A stretch of DNA of 64,000 nt from Mitsuokella sp. oral taxon 131 str. W9106 (lineage in GTDB: Bacteria; Bacillota; Negativicutes; Selenomonadales; Selenomonadaceae), in NCBI RefSeq assembly GCF_000469545.1, contig NZ_KI273058.1, positions 181,102 through 245,101 of the forward strand. Reading direction: 5' to 3'. This document shows, in pieces, positions 49,857 through 59,599 of this stretch; position 1 is the first letter of the stretch; each line of letters opens with the position of its first letter. The translations under genes were made by a program, and so were the position numbers. The notes beneath the pieces are model-generated. The model searched no databases. It was given only the letters and a program-made list of their open reading frames with translations, and had not been told where the DNA came from.

Positions 49857-51839
49857 ATGATAGCCAAGCTTACGAAGAAGAAAACCGCACTTTTGACGGC
49901 CGCTGTGCTCGGTGCACTCACGCTGCCCGCTTACGCAGCAGAAGCAAACGCAAATGCGGACGCGGATACCGTAAAGGTCAAGGCGAATGACGTCGTCGTC
50001 ACCGCCTCGCGCACGGAGCAGATGGTCAAGGAAACGCCGTCCTCCGTCGAGGTCATCACGCGCGCAGACATTGACAGGATGGGCGCGGAAAACCTCGTGC
50101 AGGCGCTTCGCCTCGCCGCCGGCATCGACATCCACGAGAACGGAATGGTTGGCAACCAGTCCGCCATCCGCGGCATGGACACGAATCAGACGCTCATTCT
50201 CATCGACGGGCGGCGTATCCGCACGGAGAACACGAGCGAAACGGCGAACTACTACGAGCTTCAGCGCGTCAATATGGACGACGTCGACCGCATCGAAATC
50301 GTGCGCGGCGCGGCGAGCTCGCTCTATGGTGCGGATGCCTTGGGCGGCGTCATCAACATCATCAAGAAGGTGCCAAAGGAGGACAAGGTTGGCGTTCTCG
50401 CCGATTGGACGAGCCGCCAAAAGGACGGAGGCATTCGTTTGGAGACGGCGAAGAAGGGGAACTGGGCATTCTCATCGAGCTTCAAGACGACGGATATCCG
50501 TGAGCGCGGATCCGATGCGATGAGCAATATGTACGGCAACAAGTATTTCTTTGATCTCGACGGACGCATGGATCTCGCGAAGAACAAGTGGCTCGACGTC
50601 TTCTTCGACTACATGAAGGAAGATCTCGACATGAAGGATTCGCTCGTGCAGGCGACGAACTACGATCATGACCGACTCTCGACGGGCGTGAAGTTTTCCG
50701 GACGCGATCACCTCGGCAACTACGATATGCAGCTCTATTATACCTACTTTAATAAGGATCAGGAGACACGCTACCGCCATGGCGGAAATCTTTCGAGCTT
50801 CGATAAGATGCGGCTTGATTCCTACGTCTTCGACGGAAAGCGCAGCTTGGCACTCGGCGATGATCACCTGCTGACGGTCGGCGGCGAGTATCGTCAGGAA
50901 GACTATGAGAGCACGCGCATCAAGGGCTCGGGCACGATGACGCGCGACGGCATCACAGACCATCTCGGCGACAGCTCCATGAAATATGCGGCACTCTACT
51001 TGCAGGACGAGTGGACGGTCACGCCGAAATGGCTGCTCATTCCCTCCATCCGCTGGGACTACAACGATACGTTTGGCAGCGAGGTGACAGGCAAGCTCGG
51101 CACGACGTACAAGCTCAGCAAGAACACGCGCTTCAAGGCGAATATCGGAACCGCGTACCGCGCACCGACGGCGAGCGAGCTCTTCTTCTCATGGCAGCAC
51201 ACGCCGAACGCCATCATGGAAGTCCACATCAACGGCAATCCTGATCTAAAGCCGGAAAAGTCCGTGAACTTCGACCTCGGTTTCGAGGCGGAAAAGGGGA
51301 AGACATCCGGCAAGGTGACGTACTTCCACAACAAGGTTGACGATCTGATCCATATCCATACCGTCATGACGCCCGTCCCCATGCCGCATTTCCATATGCT
51401 GGCAAACGGCACGTATGAGAATGTGGACAGCGCGACGATGCAAGGGGTCGAGGCCGAAGTCAAGCATGCGCTCGGAGCGGGATTCTCCTTGCGCGGCACG
51501 TATACCTATCTCGATGCGAAGGACGACACGACGGGCGCGCGCCTCACGGGGCGTGCACGCCATACGGCGAGCCTGCAGCTCGGCTACGAGGATCCGAAAC
51601 ACGGTCTGAGCGCGCTGCTTTGGAACGACTGGACGAGCGGCTATCGCTATGAAGAATCGGTCGGGCGCAGGAGCGTTCCGCGCGACGCTTCGATCAGCCT
51701 GCTGAACTTCGTCGTCAACAAGAAGTTCGGCGACCGATTCAGCGCATACCTCGGCATCGACAATATCCTCGACAAGACGAGCGATGCGCTCGCCTACGAT
51801 GGGCGTATCTGGCGCGGCGGCGTGCGCATGACATTTTGA
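49857..51839 (+). CDS. TonB-dependent outer-membrane receptor, probably for heme
   Basis: 660 residues from the ATG at 49857, AAGGGAAG upstream. Signal peptide ending AYA. TonB-box-like [11 protein letters not shown], plug domain ([65 protein letters not shown]-like text) and a 22-strand barrel ending in MTF with a terminal Phe. It imports heme or an iron complex across the outer membrane with TonB energy. Last gene of the plus-strand operon; a strong terminator follows. Confidence 0.93.
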   Translation: [660 protein letters not shown]

Positions 51840-51858
51840 GCCAATCGGCAGGACAAAG

Positions 51859-51894
51859 AAAGGCGGCAGGACGTGATGGTCCTGCCGCCTTTTC
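51859..51894 (+). terminator. Strong terminator after the receptor gene
   Basis: AAGGCGGCAGGAC and GTCCTGCCGCCTT form a 13-bp perfect stem around GTGATG, followed by TTTTC. It also stands downstream of the convergent tonB gene. Confidence 0.9.
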
Positions 51895-52005
51895 TGCGTG
51901 AAGGGCGAAAGCACGGATAAAAACCACTGCCCTAGTGCAGCTTTTTCCCGCCCTTCGGCGGAACATCTGCGCCGATCGGAAGGAATTCATTTTATCAGCG
52001 GCGCT

Positions 52006-52821
52006 TTAATTCAAGTAGAACTTAACGGAAATCGTGACGGAAACGGTGCGCCCTGTCGGATTCGGGTACGAGCCGACAGCGCGCGCTGCCGAGACGGATG
52101 CTTTGTCGATGACGCCGTAGCCCGAAGAGCCTGCCACGGACACGCCTGTGATGCTCCCGCTCGGCTCGATCGTGCAGGTGAGCGTGGTCGTGCCCTCAAG
52201 ACCGCGCGTGATCGCTTGGTAGGGATATTCCTTGTTCGCGTCGACAGCGGCACTGAATCCGGCGGTGTCAAACGGGCTGCTTCCCGTGCCTGCCGTTTCC
52301 CCTGTACCCGTGCCTGCGCCATTTTCGCTGCCTGCGCCGACACCTTCGCCGCCGCCCGCCGCATCGCCTGCACCTGTGCCTTCGCCTGCGCCGAAGCCAT
52401 GCGCATCGCCCGCCGCTTCACCTGTGCCATTGCCTGCATCCGATGCGCTTTGCCCCGCGGCAGGCGTACCCGCCTCGGCTGTATTCGCGGCAGGCGCGCT
52501 CGCTGCAAAGGAGAGCGGGGCCTCGGGTGATATGGCCTGCATCGTGGCTGCGGTCTTTGCGAGTGCCTGCTCCTGCTGGACGCTTTCGATGCGCTTTTCG
52601 ACGTCTGCTTCTTTCAGCGGCTCAGGAAAATCCGCACCCGCGCCGCCGCCTTCGTGGCCGCTTCCTTCCCGAAACTCGGAGCTCGCGAGGTCGACGACGT
52701 ACGTCTGCGCCTCCTTTTCCGCGACGATTTGCGAGAGCCCAGCTGCAAGCAAGGCGAACATGACGAGATGGAACAAAATGGACGTGCCGTACGCCTTGAT
52801 CCACGAAAGGTGCTGTTCCAT
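52006..52821 (-). CDS. tonB: TonB family energy transducer with Gly/Ala-rich linker
   Basis: 271 residues from the ATG at 52821. N-terminal membrane anchor (LFHLVMFALLAAGLSQIV), then a long linker, then a TonB C-terminal domain (AVDANKEYPYQAITRGLEGTTTLTCTIEPSGSITGVSVAGSSGYGVIDKAS). The linker (about 115-195) is Gly, Ala and Thr-rich instead of the usual Pro-rich rod. It transmits energy from ExbB/ExbD to the receptor. Gene order exbB-exbD-tonB, one base after exbD. Confidence 0.9.
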   Translation of the reverse strand: MEQHLSWIKAYGTSILFHLVMFALLAAGLSQIVAEKEAQTYVVDLASSEFREGSGHEGGGAGADFPEPLKEADVEKRIESVQQEQALAKTAATMQAISPEAPLSFAASAPAANTAEAGTPAAGQSASDAGNGTGEAAGDAHGFGAGEGTGAGDAAGGGEGVGAGSENGAGTGTGETAGTGSSPFDTAGFSAAVDANKEYPYQAITRGLEGTTTLTCTIEPSGSITGVSVAGSSGYGVIDKASVSAARAVGSYPNPTGRTVSVTISVKFYLN

Positions 52822-52822
52822 G

Positions 52823-53230
52823 TCACGTCCTCTGCTCGGTGGCAATCGAGAGACGCTTCACGCCTGCGCCTTTGAGCATGTCCATGACCGCGACGACCTG
52901 TCCGTGCGCCGTGCGCTTGTCCGCCTGCAGGACGACGGCGGCATTTGCGTTTTCGTGCATGTGCTCGCGCATGATCGCGCCTGCCTCGTCGAGGTTGACG
53001 GGCTTGTTGTCGACCGTGATGTGTCCCGCCTCGTCGATCGTCATGATGATCGGGAGCTGGGCGGAAAGGGAGGCGCTCTGCGCCTCTGGCAGCTGGACGG
53101 CGAGCGCTTTCTGCGCGACCGTCTGCAGGCTGTTCATCATGAAGAAGACGAGCAGGAAAAAGATGATGTCGATCATGGGAATGATCATGAAAGTCGGTTT
53201 CTTCCTAGGGCGATATTTAGTGAAATTCAT
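52823..53230 (-). CDS. exbD: ExbD, biopolymer transport protein
   Basis: 135 residues from the ATG at 53230, overlapping the exbB stop (ATGA). One membrane helix near the N-terminus with the essential Asp: MIIPMIDIIFFLLVFFMM. A periplasmic domain follows (LPEAQSASLSAQLPIIMTIDEAGHITVDNK). It uses the proton gradient together with ExbB to energise TonB. Confidence 0.92.
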   Translation of the reverse strand: MNFTKYRPRKKPTFMIIPMIDIIFFLLVFFMMNSLQTVAQKALAVQLPEAQSASLSAQLPIIMTIDEAGHITVDNKPVNLDEAGAIMREHMHENANAAVVLQADKRTAHGQVVAVMDMLKGAGVKRLSIATEQRT

Positions 53231-53841
53231 GCGGTTTCCCAGCTTTCTCTCTTTGCATTGATTACGGTTTGGCAAAGGCCTTCCGTATCCGTCACCATCG
53301 TGTCGAGCTGATGGCTGAAATACGTGTAGAAACAGAATGCGAGAATCGCGACGCAGAGACCGGTCGCCGTTGCGACGAGTGCTTCGCCGACGCCGCCCGT
53401 GATCGCCGACGCACCGCCGCCTCCGTCGAGGACGCTGAACGTCTGGATCATGCCCGTGACCGTTCCGAGCAGCCCCAAAAGCGGCGCGATCGTCACGATC
53501 GCGCTGAGGTAGTCGAGATAGCGGTTGAACGCGATCGATTCCATCGCCATGCGGTCCTCGAAAGCGCTCTTCATCGCGTGCTCGCTCTTTGCATGGGAAA
53601 GCCCGTTTTCGATGATGCGGCTCGGCGCTGTCTTTGAGGCGGCACAGATTCGCTCGGCTTCCGCCCAGTCCCCGCTTCCTGCCGCATCCCGCAAATGGAG
53701 GAAGAGCGAGCGAAAGCCCTTTCGGTTTGTGTGATAGAAGAAGAAGCGTTCCACTGCGATCGCAAACGTGATGATGGAAAGGATGAGCAGCGGGTACATG
53801 ACGAAGCCGCCACTTTCAAACAGATGCGTCAAATGTTCCAT
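53227..53841 (-). CDS. exbB: ExbB, MotA/TolQ/ExbB proton channel
   Basis: 204 residues from the ATG at 53841, AAGGAG upstream. Three membrane segments; family motif TIAPLLGLLGTVTGMIQTFSVL and ALVATATGLCVAILAFCFYTYF. First gene of the exbB-exbD-tonB operon, which begins beside a Fur box. It faces the receptor operon across a shared terminator region. Confidence 0.92.
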   Translation of the reverse strand: MEHLTHLFESGGFVMYPLLILSIITFAIAVERFFFYHTNRKGFRSLFLHLRDAAGSGDWAEAERICAASKTAPSRIIENGLSHAKSEHAMKSAFEDRMAMESIAFNRYLDYLSAIVTIAPLLGLLGTVTGMIQTFSVLDGGGGASAITGGVGEALVATATGLCVAILAFCFYTYFSHQLDTMVTDTEGLCQTVINAKRESWETA

Positions 53842-53905
53842 TCGGACAACACTCCTTAATATATTGCATATTTCAGCAAGAATCATTCTCATAGTAACAA
53901 AATAT

Positions 53906-53924
53906 GATATTGATTGTCAATATC
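53906..53924. promoter_or_regulatory. Fur box of the exbB-exbD-tonB operon
   Basis: GATATTGA and TCAATATC flank TTG: a perfect palindrome matching the Fur consensus at about 16 of 19 positions. A second, weaker Fur-like sequence (AGAATCATTCTCAT) lies at about 53879-53892, nearer the gene. Confidence 0.8.
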
Positions 53925-54043
53925 TTTATTTTAGGCGAGGGAGGGGCAATGCGTGCTTGACAAAAGAAGGCATTTCTTCAATAATTGAAAGGAATAGTTA
54001 ACAGCACGGAACAGGTTATCCGTACGGATGAAAAGGAGTGCTT

Positions 54044-54415
54044 ATGGCTCGTGTCTTCATGTTTCTTCGCCTCTTTCGGCGCGATCTCATCGTCATGCTG
54101 CTCGCGCTGAAAAATCCCGCTACGCCGCGGCGCGTGAAGTACCTGATGGCACTGGCGGCGCTCTATCTCGTGAGTCCCATTGACCTCGTGCCCGACACGA
54201 TCCCGTTTTTCGGGCTTGTCGACGACGCGGTCATCGTGCCGGCGGCAGTTTACGGACTCATGCACCTCCTGCCGCACGGCGTCCGTGCCGAGAGCGAATA
54301 CCAAGCGGATTACGTCCTGCGCCACGCAAGGGCCGTGCTCATCCTCGCGAGCGCGTTTATCGTCTGCTGGATGGCGCTGCTCCTATGGGGGATCTGCCGA
54401 TTGCTTGCGGGGTGA
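54044..54415 (+). CDS. DUF1232 membrane protein
   Basis: 123 residues from the ATG at 54044, AAAAGGAG upstream. The DUF1232 core RRVKYLMALAALYLVSPIDLVPDTIPFFGLVDDAVIVPAAVYGLM is complete, with two further hydrophobic segments at the C-terminus. The family is widespread and its role is unknown. Confidence 0.88.
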   Translation: MARVFMFLRLFRRDLIVMLLALKNPATPRRVKYLMALAALYLVSPIDLVPDTIPFFGLVDDAVIVPAAVYGLMHLLPHGVRAESEYQADYVLRHARAVLILASAFIVCWMALLLWGICRLLAG

Positions 54416-54476
54416 GCGATGCAGTGCCGCGTACTTGTTTAGGCCGGGAAGTCTGGCAGCATTGGGGGGATTTTTG

Positions 54477-55508
54477 ATGGATCATATGGCTGGGCGTGTG
54501 CGCTTTGTCGTGACGGGCATGTTGCTCATCTTGCTTTTCCTGCCGTTTTCCTGTGCTGCAGCAGCGGAAAAGGCGGATTCGAGCGTGCGCTACGAGAATG
54601 AGGAACTCGGCATTTCGCTTGCGCTGCCGACGGGGTTCCGTTTGGTCAAGTTGGAACCGGCCGGCGCGATTTACGAGCGTGAACGGGATGGCGTGCGCAT
54701 TCTCGTACATGTGGAGGACTGGCGCAGCCGGGGGACGCTGCCGCCGCATTTCTATCGAATGGTTCCAAGCGTGTATGCCGATAAAATCAAGAAGGAAAAG
54801 CAGAAGCGCTACAAGGTCCTTCGGGCAGAGCCGATGGAGATCCAGGGCATGCCGGTGCTCCGCGTGAAATGGTTTGATCCGGGACCGAAGGTCTATCGCG
54901 AGGATTACCGCTGGGCAATGCCCGGCCGTATGTTTTTGCTCCGCGTGGATTCCAAGACGAAAGAAGGGCTGACGGAAAGGGAGCGGAAGGCACTTATGGA
55001 TTCCCTTTCGATGCAGCCTATTTTCACGCGTCATGCGGTTGCGTCCGAGCACGTATCCTATGCGCTGCCGAGCAGTTGCTACGTCTTCCCCGAGGCGAAG
55101 CATGACGAGGAACACGCGTTTTTAGCGATGGACGAAAATATGCTCGCAGGCGTGGCGATCCCCGCACGTCGCAAGGCAGGCTACGCGCTGCCGGCCGATC
55201 TGTCCGATTTGACCGAAGAAGGAAAGGCGGAGACAGAAGCGTTTTTGCGCAAGGACCTGCAGGACGCCGCCCCGCAGGCACGGAATGTGCAGGTCGATTT
55301 CGGCATGACGAAGAACCAAGTCCCGTACGTGCGCGTCTCGTTTGATATCGGCAGCGAAGGCGACGGCGGGACGGACAGCGAGAGCGTCAGCTATTTCATC
55401 CAGCACAACAAGGCGGTGCTTTCGTTTGATTACGTGTACCCGAAGGCGAAGGCGGAGCTCGTCCGCGCACTCGTGCAGAAGTCCGTGGACAGCATCGTGC
55501 TGGAGTGA
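54477..55508 (+). CDS. Secreted protein of unknown function
   Basis: 343 residues from the ATG at 54477, GGGGGG upstream. A signal peptide (GMLLILLFLPFSCAAAAEK) leads to two similar-looking halves: YENEELGISLALPTGFRLVKLEPAGAIYER and ASEHVSYALPSSCYVFPEAKHDEEH, each starting like a PsbP/DcrB-type beta-sandwich. The mature protein would be periplasmic. No enzyme motif is visible. Confidence 0.65.
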   Translation: MDHMAGRVRFVVTGMLLILLFLPFSCAAAAEKADSSVRYENEELGISLALPTGFRLVKLEPAGAIYERERDGVRILVHVEDWRSRGTLPPHFYRMVPSVYADKIKKEKQKRYKVLRAEPMEIQGMPVLRVKWFDPGPKVYREDYRWAMPGRMFLLRVDSKTKEGLTERERKALMDSLSMQPIFTRHAVASEHVSYALPSSCYVFPEAKHDEEHAFLAMDENMLAGVAIPARRKAGYALPADLSDLTEEGKAETEAFLRKDLQDAAPQARNVQVDFGMTKNQVPYVRVSFDIGSEGDGGTDSESVSYFIQHNKAVLSFDYVYPKAKAELVRALVQKSVDSIVLE

Positions 55509-55560
55509 CTCGTACACGAAGGCTGTATTGGGCTATTGAGGCATTGAGGAGGAACCGGGA

Positions 55561-58077
55561 TTGCGGCTGTATATCGCCGAGAAGCCGAGCATGGGACGTG
55601 AAATCGCGAAGTGCCTGAAAGGACCGGTCGTGCGACACGACGGCTATCTCGTGACGGGTGAGGGCACGGTGACGTGGCTCTTCGGCCATGTGCTCCGGCA
55701 GGCGGAGCCGGAGGAGTACGACGCGCGCTGGAAGTACTGGCGTACAGAAGACCTGCCGATCATCCCCCGGAAATGGCAGCTCGTCGTCGACGCAAAGGCG
55801 GCGAAGCAGTTCGCCATCGTGAAGGAGCTTATCGAGCAGGCGGACGAGATCGTCCACGCCGGCGACCCGGACCGCGAAGGGCAACTGCTCGTCGACGAGG
55901 TGCTCGACTACCTCGGCACGAAGAAGCCCGTGCGCCGCATCCTCCTCAATGCGCTCGATGCGCGCAGCATCAAGAAGGCGAATGCGAGCCTGCGTGACAA
56001 CAGCGAGTTCTTCCATCTTAGGCAGTCGGCACTCGCGCGTGCGCGCGCGGACTGGCTCATCGGCATGAATCTCTCGCGCGCCTACACGCTCGCGGCGCGG
56101 CGGGCAGGACACGATAAGATCGTCCTTCCCATCGGACGCGTCAAGACGCCGACGCTCGCGCTCGTCGTGCGCCGCGAGCGCGAGATCGAAGGCTTTAAGC
56201 CCGTGCACTATTACACGATAAAGGGCACGTTCGCCCATGCGGGCGGTTCGTTCTTCGCACAGTGGAAGCCGAAGGATACGATGGCGGGGCTTGACAGCGA
56301 GAACCGTCTCGTTGACAAATCGCTTGCAGAAAAATGGCTCCAGGCATTCGAGGCGTTGCCGCATGAGGCGAAGATCACGGCGTATCAAAAGACGAAGCGA
56401 GAGGAGCCGGCACCGCTTCCGTTCTCGCTCTCATCGCTGCAGGTGCTCGCGGGCAAGCGGTTCGGCTACGCGCCGCAGCTCGTGCTCGATACGGCGCAGA
56501 AACTCTACGAGCACAAGCTCACGACGTACCCGCGTTCGGACTGCGAGTACCTGCCCGTGAATCAGCACGGCGATGCGAAGAAGATCCTCACGAATCTCGC
56601 GGCGTCAGGCGATGCGGAGCTCGCCGCATGGGTTCCTGCGGCGAATCCGGCGGCGAAGAGCCGCGCGTGGAATGACAAGAAGGTCTCAGCACACCATGCG
56701 ATCATCCCGACGACGGTGCGCGCCGACGTCTGCAAGCTGACGGCGGAGGAGCGAAATCTCTACCGGCTCATCGCGCGCGGTTACCTCGCGCAGTTCTACC
56801 CCGTACACATCTACGACCAGACGAAGGTGGCGGTCACCTACAAGGACGAGCTCTTTGCTGCGAGCGGCCGCACGGAGCGCGATCCCGGCTGGAAGGCCAT
56901 GTACAAGCCTGCGCGCAGGAAGGCGGAGCACGCAGAAGACGGTGAGGAGACGGAGGACGCGGGCATGCTGCCCGCGATGAAGAAGCTGGATATGGTCGGA
57001 TGGACAGATGGCGCACTCGCCGCGCGCGAGACGAAGCCTCCCGTCCGATTCACGCCGGCGACACTTCTCGCCGGCATGAAGGAGATCCACAAGTACGTCA
57101 AGAGCCCTGAGGCGAAAAAGCAGCTCAAGGACGTCTACGGCATCGGCACGGAGGCGACGCGCGCAGGCATCATCGACGATCTCATCCGCCGCAAGTTCCT
57201 CGCGCTAAAGGGCAAGAAGAAACAGCTCGTCCCGACATCGGCGGCGTACCTTCTCGTCGACGCACTGCCCGACGAGATGACGTATCCGGACGCGACGGCG
57301 ATTTGGGAGGACAAGCTTCACTCGATGGCCGACGGCGACGGCACGCTTGCGGATTTCCTCGCGGGACAGATCGCGTTCACGCGGGCGCTCTGCGCGAAGG
57401 CGGGCGCGGCGCGCATGTTGGTCACGGGAAAGAACGTCTGCCCGCGCTGCGAGCAGGGCGTCCTTCTGCAGCGCAAGGGAAAGAACGGCGTCTTTTGGGG
57501 CTGCTCGAACTATCCGAAGTGCCGCATGACGACGGGGGACCGGAACGGCGAACCCGATATGGAGGCAGCGCGCGCCCGCCTCGCGCAGGCGAGTGGAGGC
57601 ACGATCTCAGCGCGTGCGCTCGCGCAGCGGATGGAAGCTGCGCCAGCGGGAGGACCTCGTCATACGCCGGGGACGCGACGCCCGTACGGCAGTGAAGAAG
57701 AGCCGGTCTGCTATCCGGCACAAGGGGCGCCGTCGGCTGCGGATGAGGCGGAATTCGCCTCGCTGTTCGGCGCGGCGGATTACGAGCGTGAGCTTGCCGC
57801 TGCGGCGGAGAGCTACGCGGACTTTGCACCGATGCGAAAGAGAGGGCAGGACGATGCGCCAAAGGCTTCGGCAAGCCCGCTCGAAAAGCTCGCGGCAGAG
57901 GAGGCGGCAGGCATCGCGCCTGACGAACCGCCTTCGGGCACGATCCCGTGCCCTGCCTGTGCAGACGGCCGCCTGCGGCGCGTCTTGGGGCGCAACGGCG
58001 CATTTTGGGGCTGCACGAATTATCCGCGCTGCACGGCGACGTTTGATGACGTGGATGGAACACCGCGCCTGAATTAG
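55561..58077 (+). CDS. topB: DNA topoisomerase III with two C-terminal zinc ribbons
   Basis: 838 residues from a TTG start, GAGG upstream. Type IA topoisomerase: Toprim motifs IAEKPS and DPDREGQLLVDE, the nucleophile Tyr near 323 (LTTYPRSD), and the SAHHAIIPT motif. After the core come two four-Cys zinc ribbons (about 622-650 and 799-827; CPRCEQGVLL...CSNYPKC and CPACADGRLR...CTNYPRC) joined by a low-complexity linker. It relaxes and decatenates DNA. Longer than E. coli TopB (about 650) because of the tail. Confidence 0.92.
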   Translation: MRLYIAEKPSMGREIAKCLKGPVVRHDGYLVTGEGTVTWLFGHVLRQAEPEEYDARWKYWRTEDLPIIPRKWQLVVDAKAAKQFAIVKELIEQADEIVHAGDPDREGQLLVDEVLDYLGTKKPVRRILLNALDARSIKKANASLRDNSEFFHLRQSALARARADWLIGMNLSRAYTLAARRAGHDKIVLPIGRVKTPTLALVVRREREIEGFKPVHYYTIKGTFAHAGGSFFAQWKPKDTMAGLDSENRLVDKSLAEKWLQAFEALPHEAKITAYQKTKREEPAPLPFSLSSLQVLAGKRFGYAPQLVLDTAQKLYEHKLTTYPRSDCEYLPVNQHGDAKKILTNLAASGDAELAAWVPAANPAAKSRAWNDKKVSAHHAIIPTTVRADVCKLTAEERNLYRLIARGYLAQFYPVHIYDQTKVAVTYKDELFAASGRTERDPGWKAMYKPARRKAEHAEDGEETEDAGMLPAMKKLDMVGWTDGALAARETKPPVRFTPATLLAGMKEIHKYVKSPEAKKQLKDVYGIGTEATRAGIIDDLIRRKFLALKGKKKQLVPTSAAYLLVDALPDEMTYPDATAIWEDKLHSMADGDGTLADFLAGQIAFTRALCAKAGAARMLVTGKNVCPRCEQGVLLQRKGKNGVFWGCSNYPKCRMTTGDRNGEPDMEAARARLAQASGGTISARALAQRMEAAPAGGPRHTPGTRRPYGSEEEPVCYPAQGAPSAADEAEFASLFGAADYERELAAAAESYADFAPMRKRGQDDAPKASASPLEKLAAEEAAGIAPDEPPSGTIPCPACADGRLRRVLGRNGAFWGCTNYPRCTATFDDVDGTPRLN

Positions 58078-58145
58078 GCGCCTTGCAGCCGGCGATTCCT
58101 TGATATTCGCGGATTTCTGTAGATTTCTTTAGGGGGAACTATCGC

Positions 58146-59474
58146 GTGGACATATTGCCCATCGTATTTCAGCTCATCTTGGTCGCGTTCCTCATCTTCA
58201 TGAATGGGTTTTTTGTCGCGGCGGAATTTTGCTGCGTGAAGATGCGTTCGTCGCGTCTTGAGACGCTGATCCATGAAGGGAGCAAGCGGGCGGCGTACGC
58301 CAAGAGCCTGACCGACCATCTCGACGAGGCGCTGTCGGTGACGCAGCTCGGCATCACGCTCGCTTCGCTCGGACTAGGCTGGGTCGGCGAGCCGTTCGTC
58401 GCGACGCTCATCCATCCGGGAGTCGAGGCGCTCGCGCTCGGCGAGGCAGCCACGCACACGATCGCGCTTGCCATCGCGTTCACGCTCATCACTTCAATGC
58501 ACATCGTGCTCGGCGAGCTTACGCCGAAGTCGATGGCGATTCAGGACGTCGAGCGGATCATGCTCGCCGTCGCGCCGCCGATGCTCGTGTTCCAAAAGGT
58601 CATGTACCCATTCGTTTGGCTGCTCAACCACATCGCGAACTGGACGGCGCGCCAAATGGGCTTTGAGTCGCGCGGCGAGGGCGAGGATGCGCACACCGAA
58701 GAAGAAATACGGCTCTTGATGGAGGAGAGCCATAAGCAGGGTCTCATCGACGATACGGAGGTCGACTTCGTCGACAATGTCTTTGACTTCACGGAGCTGA
58801 ATGTTCGCGAGATCATGACGCCGCGCACCGATATGATCTGCCTCTACCTTGAGGACAGTTCCGAGGAATGCCTGCAGACGATCCTAAGCGAGCAGATGAC
58901 GCGCTATCCGATCTGCCGCGAGGACAAGGACCACATCATCGGATTCCTGCACGTCAAAGACATGATCCAGGCACTCGCCAAGGGCGACCGCCTGCGTCTT
59001 AGACGCCTCGCACGCAAGGCGCTCGTCGTGCCGGAGAGCATGGACGTCAGCGTGCTGTTAAAGACGATGCAGAAGAGCCGTTCGCAGATGGCTATCGTCG
59101 TGGACGAGTACGGCGGCACGTCCGGCATGGTGACGATCGAGGACATCGTCGAGGAGATCGTCGGCGATATCCAGGATGAGTTCGACGAGGAGCGCAATGC
59201 GGCAGAGTATCGCGGCGATCGCGTCTACTCCGTCGACGCGAAGATGCTGCTCGAAGAGCTCGAGGACACGCTTGAGATCTGCATCGAGGACGAGGACGTC
59301 GACAGTGTCGGCGGCTGGCTTTACGACCGCATCGGGCTTACGCCGCGCGTCGGGCAGATGGCGGCGTACGCGGGCAACCTCTTCTACGTCGAGGAGGTCG
59401 ATGGCGTGCGCATCAAGCGCGTGCTCATTCATCTCGCACGCCCCCTGCAGGAGGAGCACGACGATATCGTTTGA
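58146..59474 (+). CDS. CNNM/HlyC-CorC family membrane protein with CBS pair
   Basis: 442 residues from a GTG. Domains: DUF21/CNNM membrane region (about 1-195; NGFFVAAEFCCVKMRSSRLE, LASLGLGWVGEPF, GELTPKSMAI), a CBS pair (about 215-335; VREIMTPRTDMICL, VVDEYGGTSGMVTIEDIVEEIVGDIQDEFD) and a C-terminal transporter-associated domain (about 350-430). Members move or sense Mg or Na ions. Confidence 0.92.
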   Translation: MDILPIVFQLILVAFLIFMNGFFVAAEFCCVKMRSSRLETLIHEGSKRAAYAKSLTDHLDEALSVTQLGITLASLGLGWVGEPFVATLIHPGVEALALGEAATHTIALAIAFTLITSMHIVLGELTPKSMAIQDVERIMLAVAPPMLVFQKVMYPFVWLLNHIANWTARQMGFESRGEGEDAHTEEEIRLLMEESHKQGLIDDTEVDFVDNVFDFTELNVREIMTPRTDMICLYLEDSSEECLQTILSEQMTRYPICREDKDHIIGFLHVKDMIQALAKGDRLRLRRLARKALVVPESMDVSVLLKTMQKSRSQMAIVVDEYGGTSGMVTIEDIVEEIVGDIQDEFDEERNAAEYRGDRVYSVDAKMLLEELEDTLEICIEDEDVDSVGGWLYDRIGLTPRVGQMAAYAGNLFYVEEVDGVRIKRVLIHLARPLQEEHDDIV

Positions 59475-59599
59475 CCGGGGGGTTGGACTGCGTTTCAAGA
59501 CTTGTACTAGGTTTTTGCGTGAGAAAACGCTATAATAAAGGGCAGGAACGGGTGCGGGAAAGCGCCTTACAAGAGAGCAAGGGAAAAGGGGACGGTATC

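Noticed and set aside
51895-52005. Possible interspersed repeat shared with 62280-62463
   Set aside because: Short stretches agree (CTTCGGCGGAA, GCC.ATCGG.AG...TTCA), but the alignment needs a gap of about 50 bases and may be chance in GC-rich sequence.
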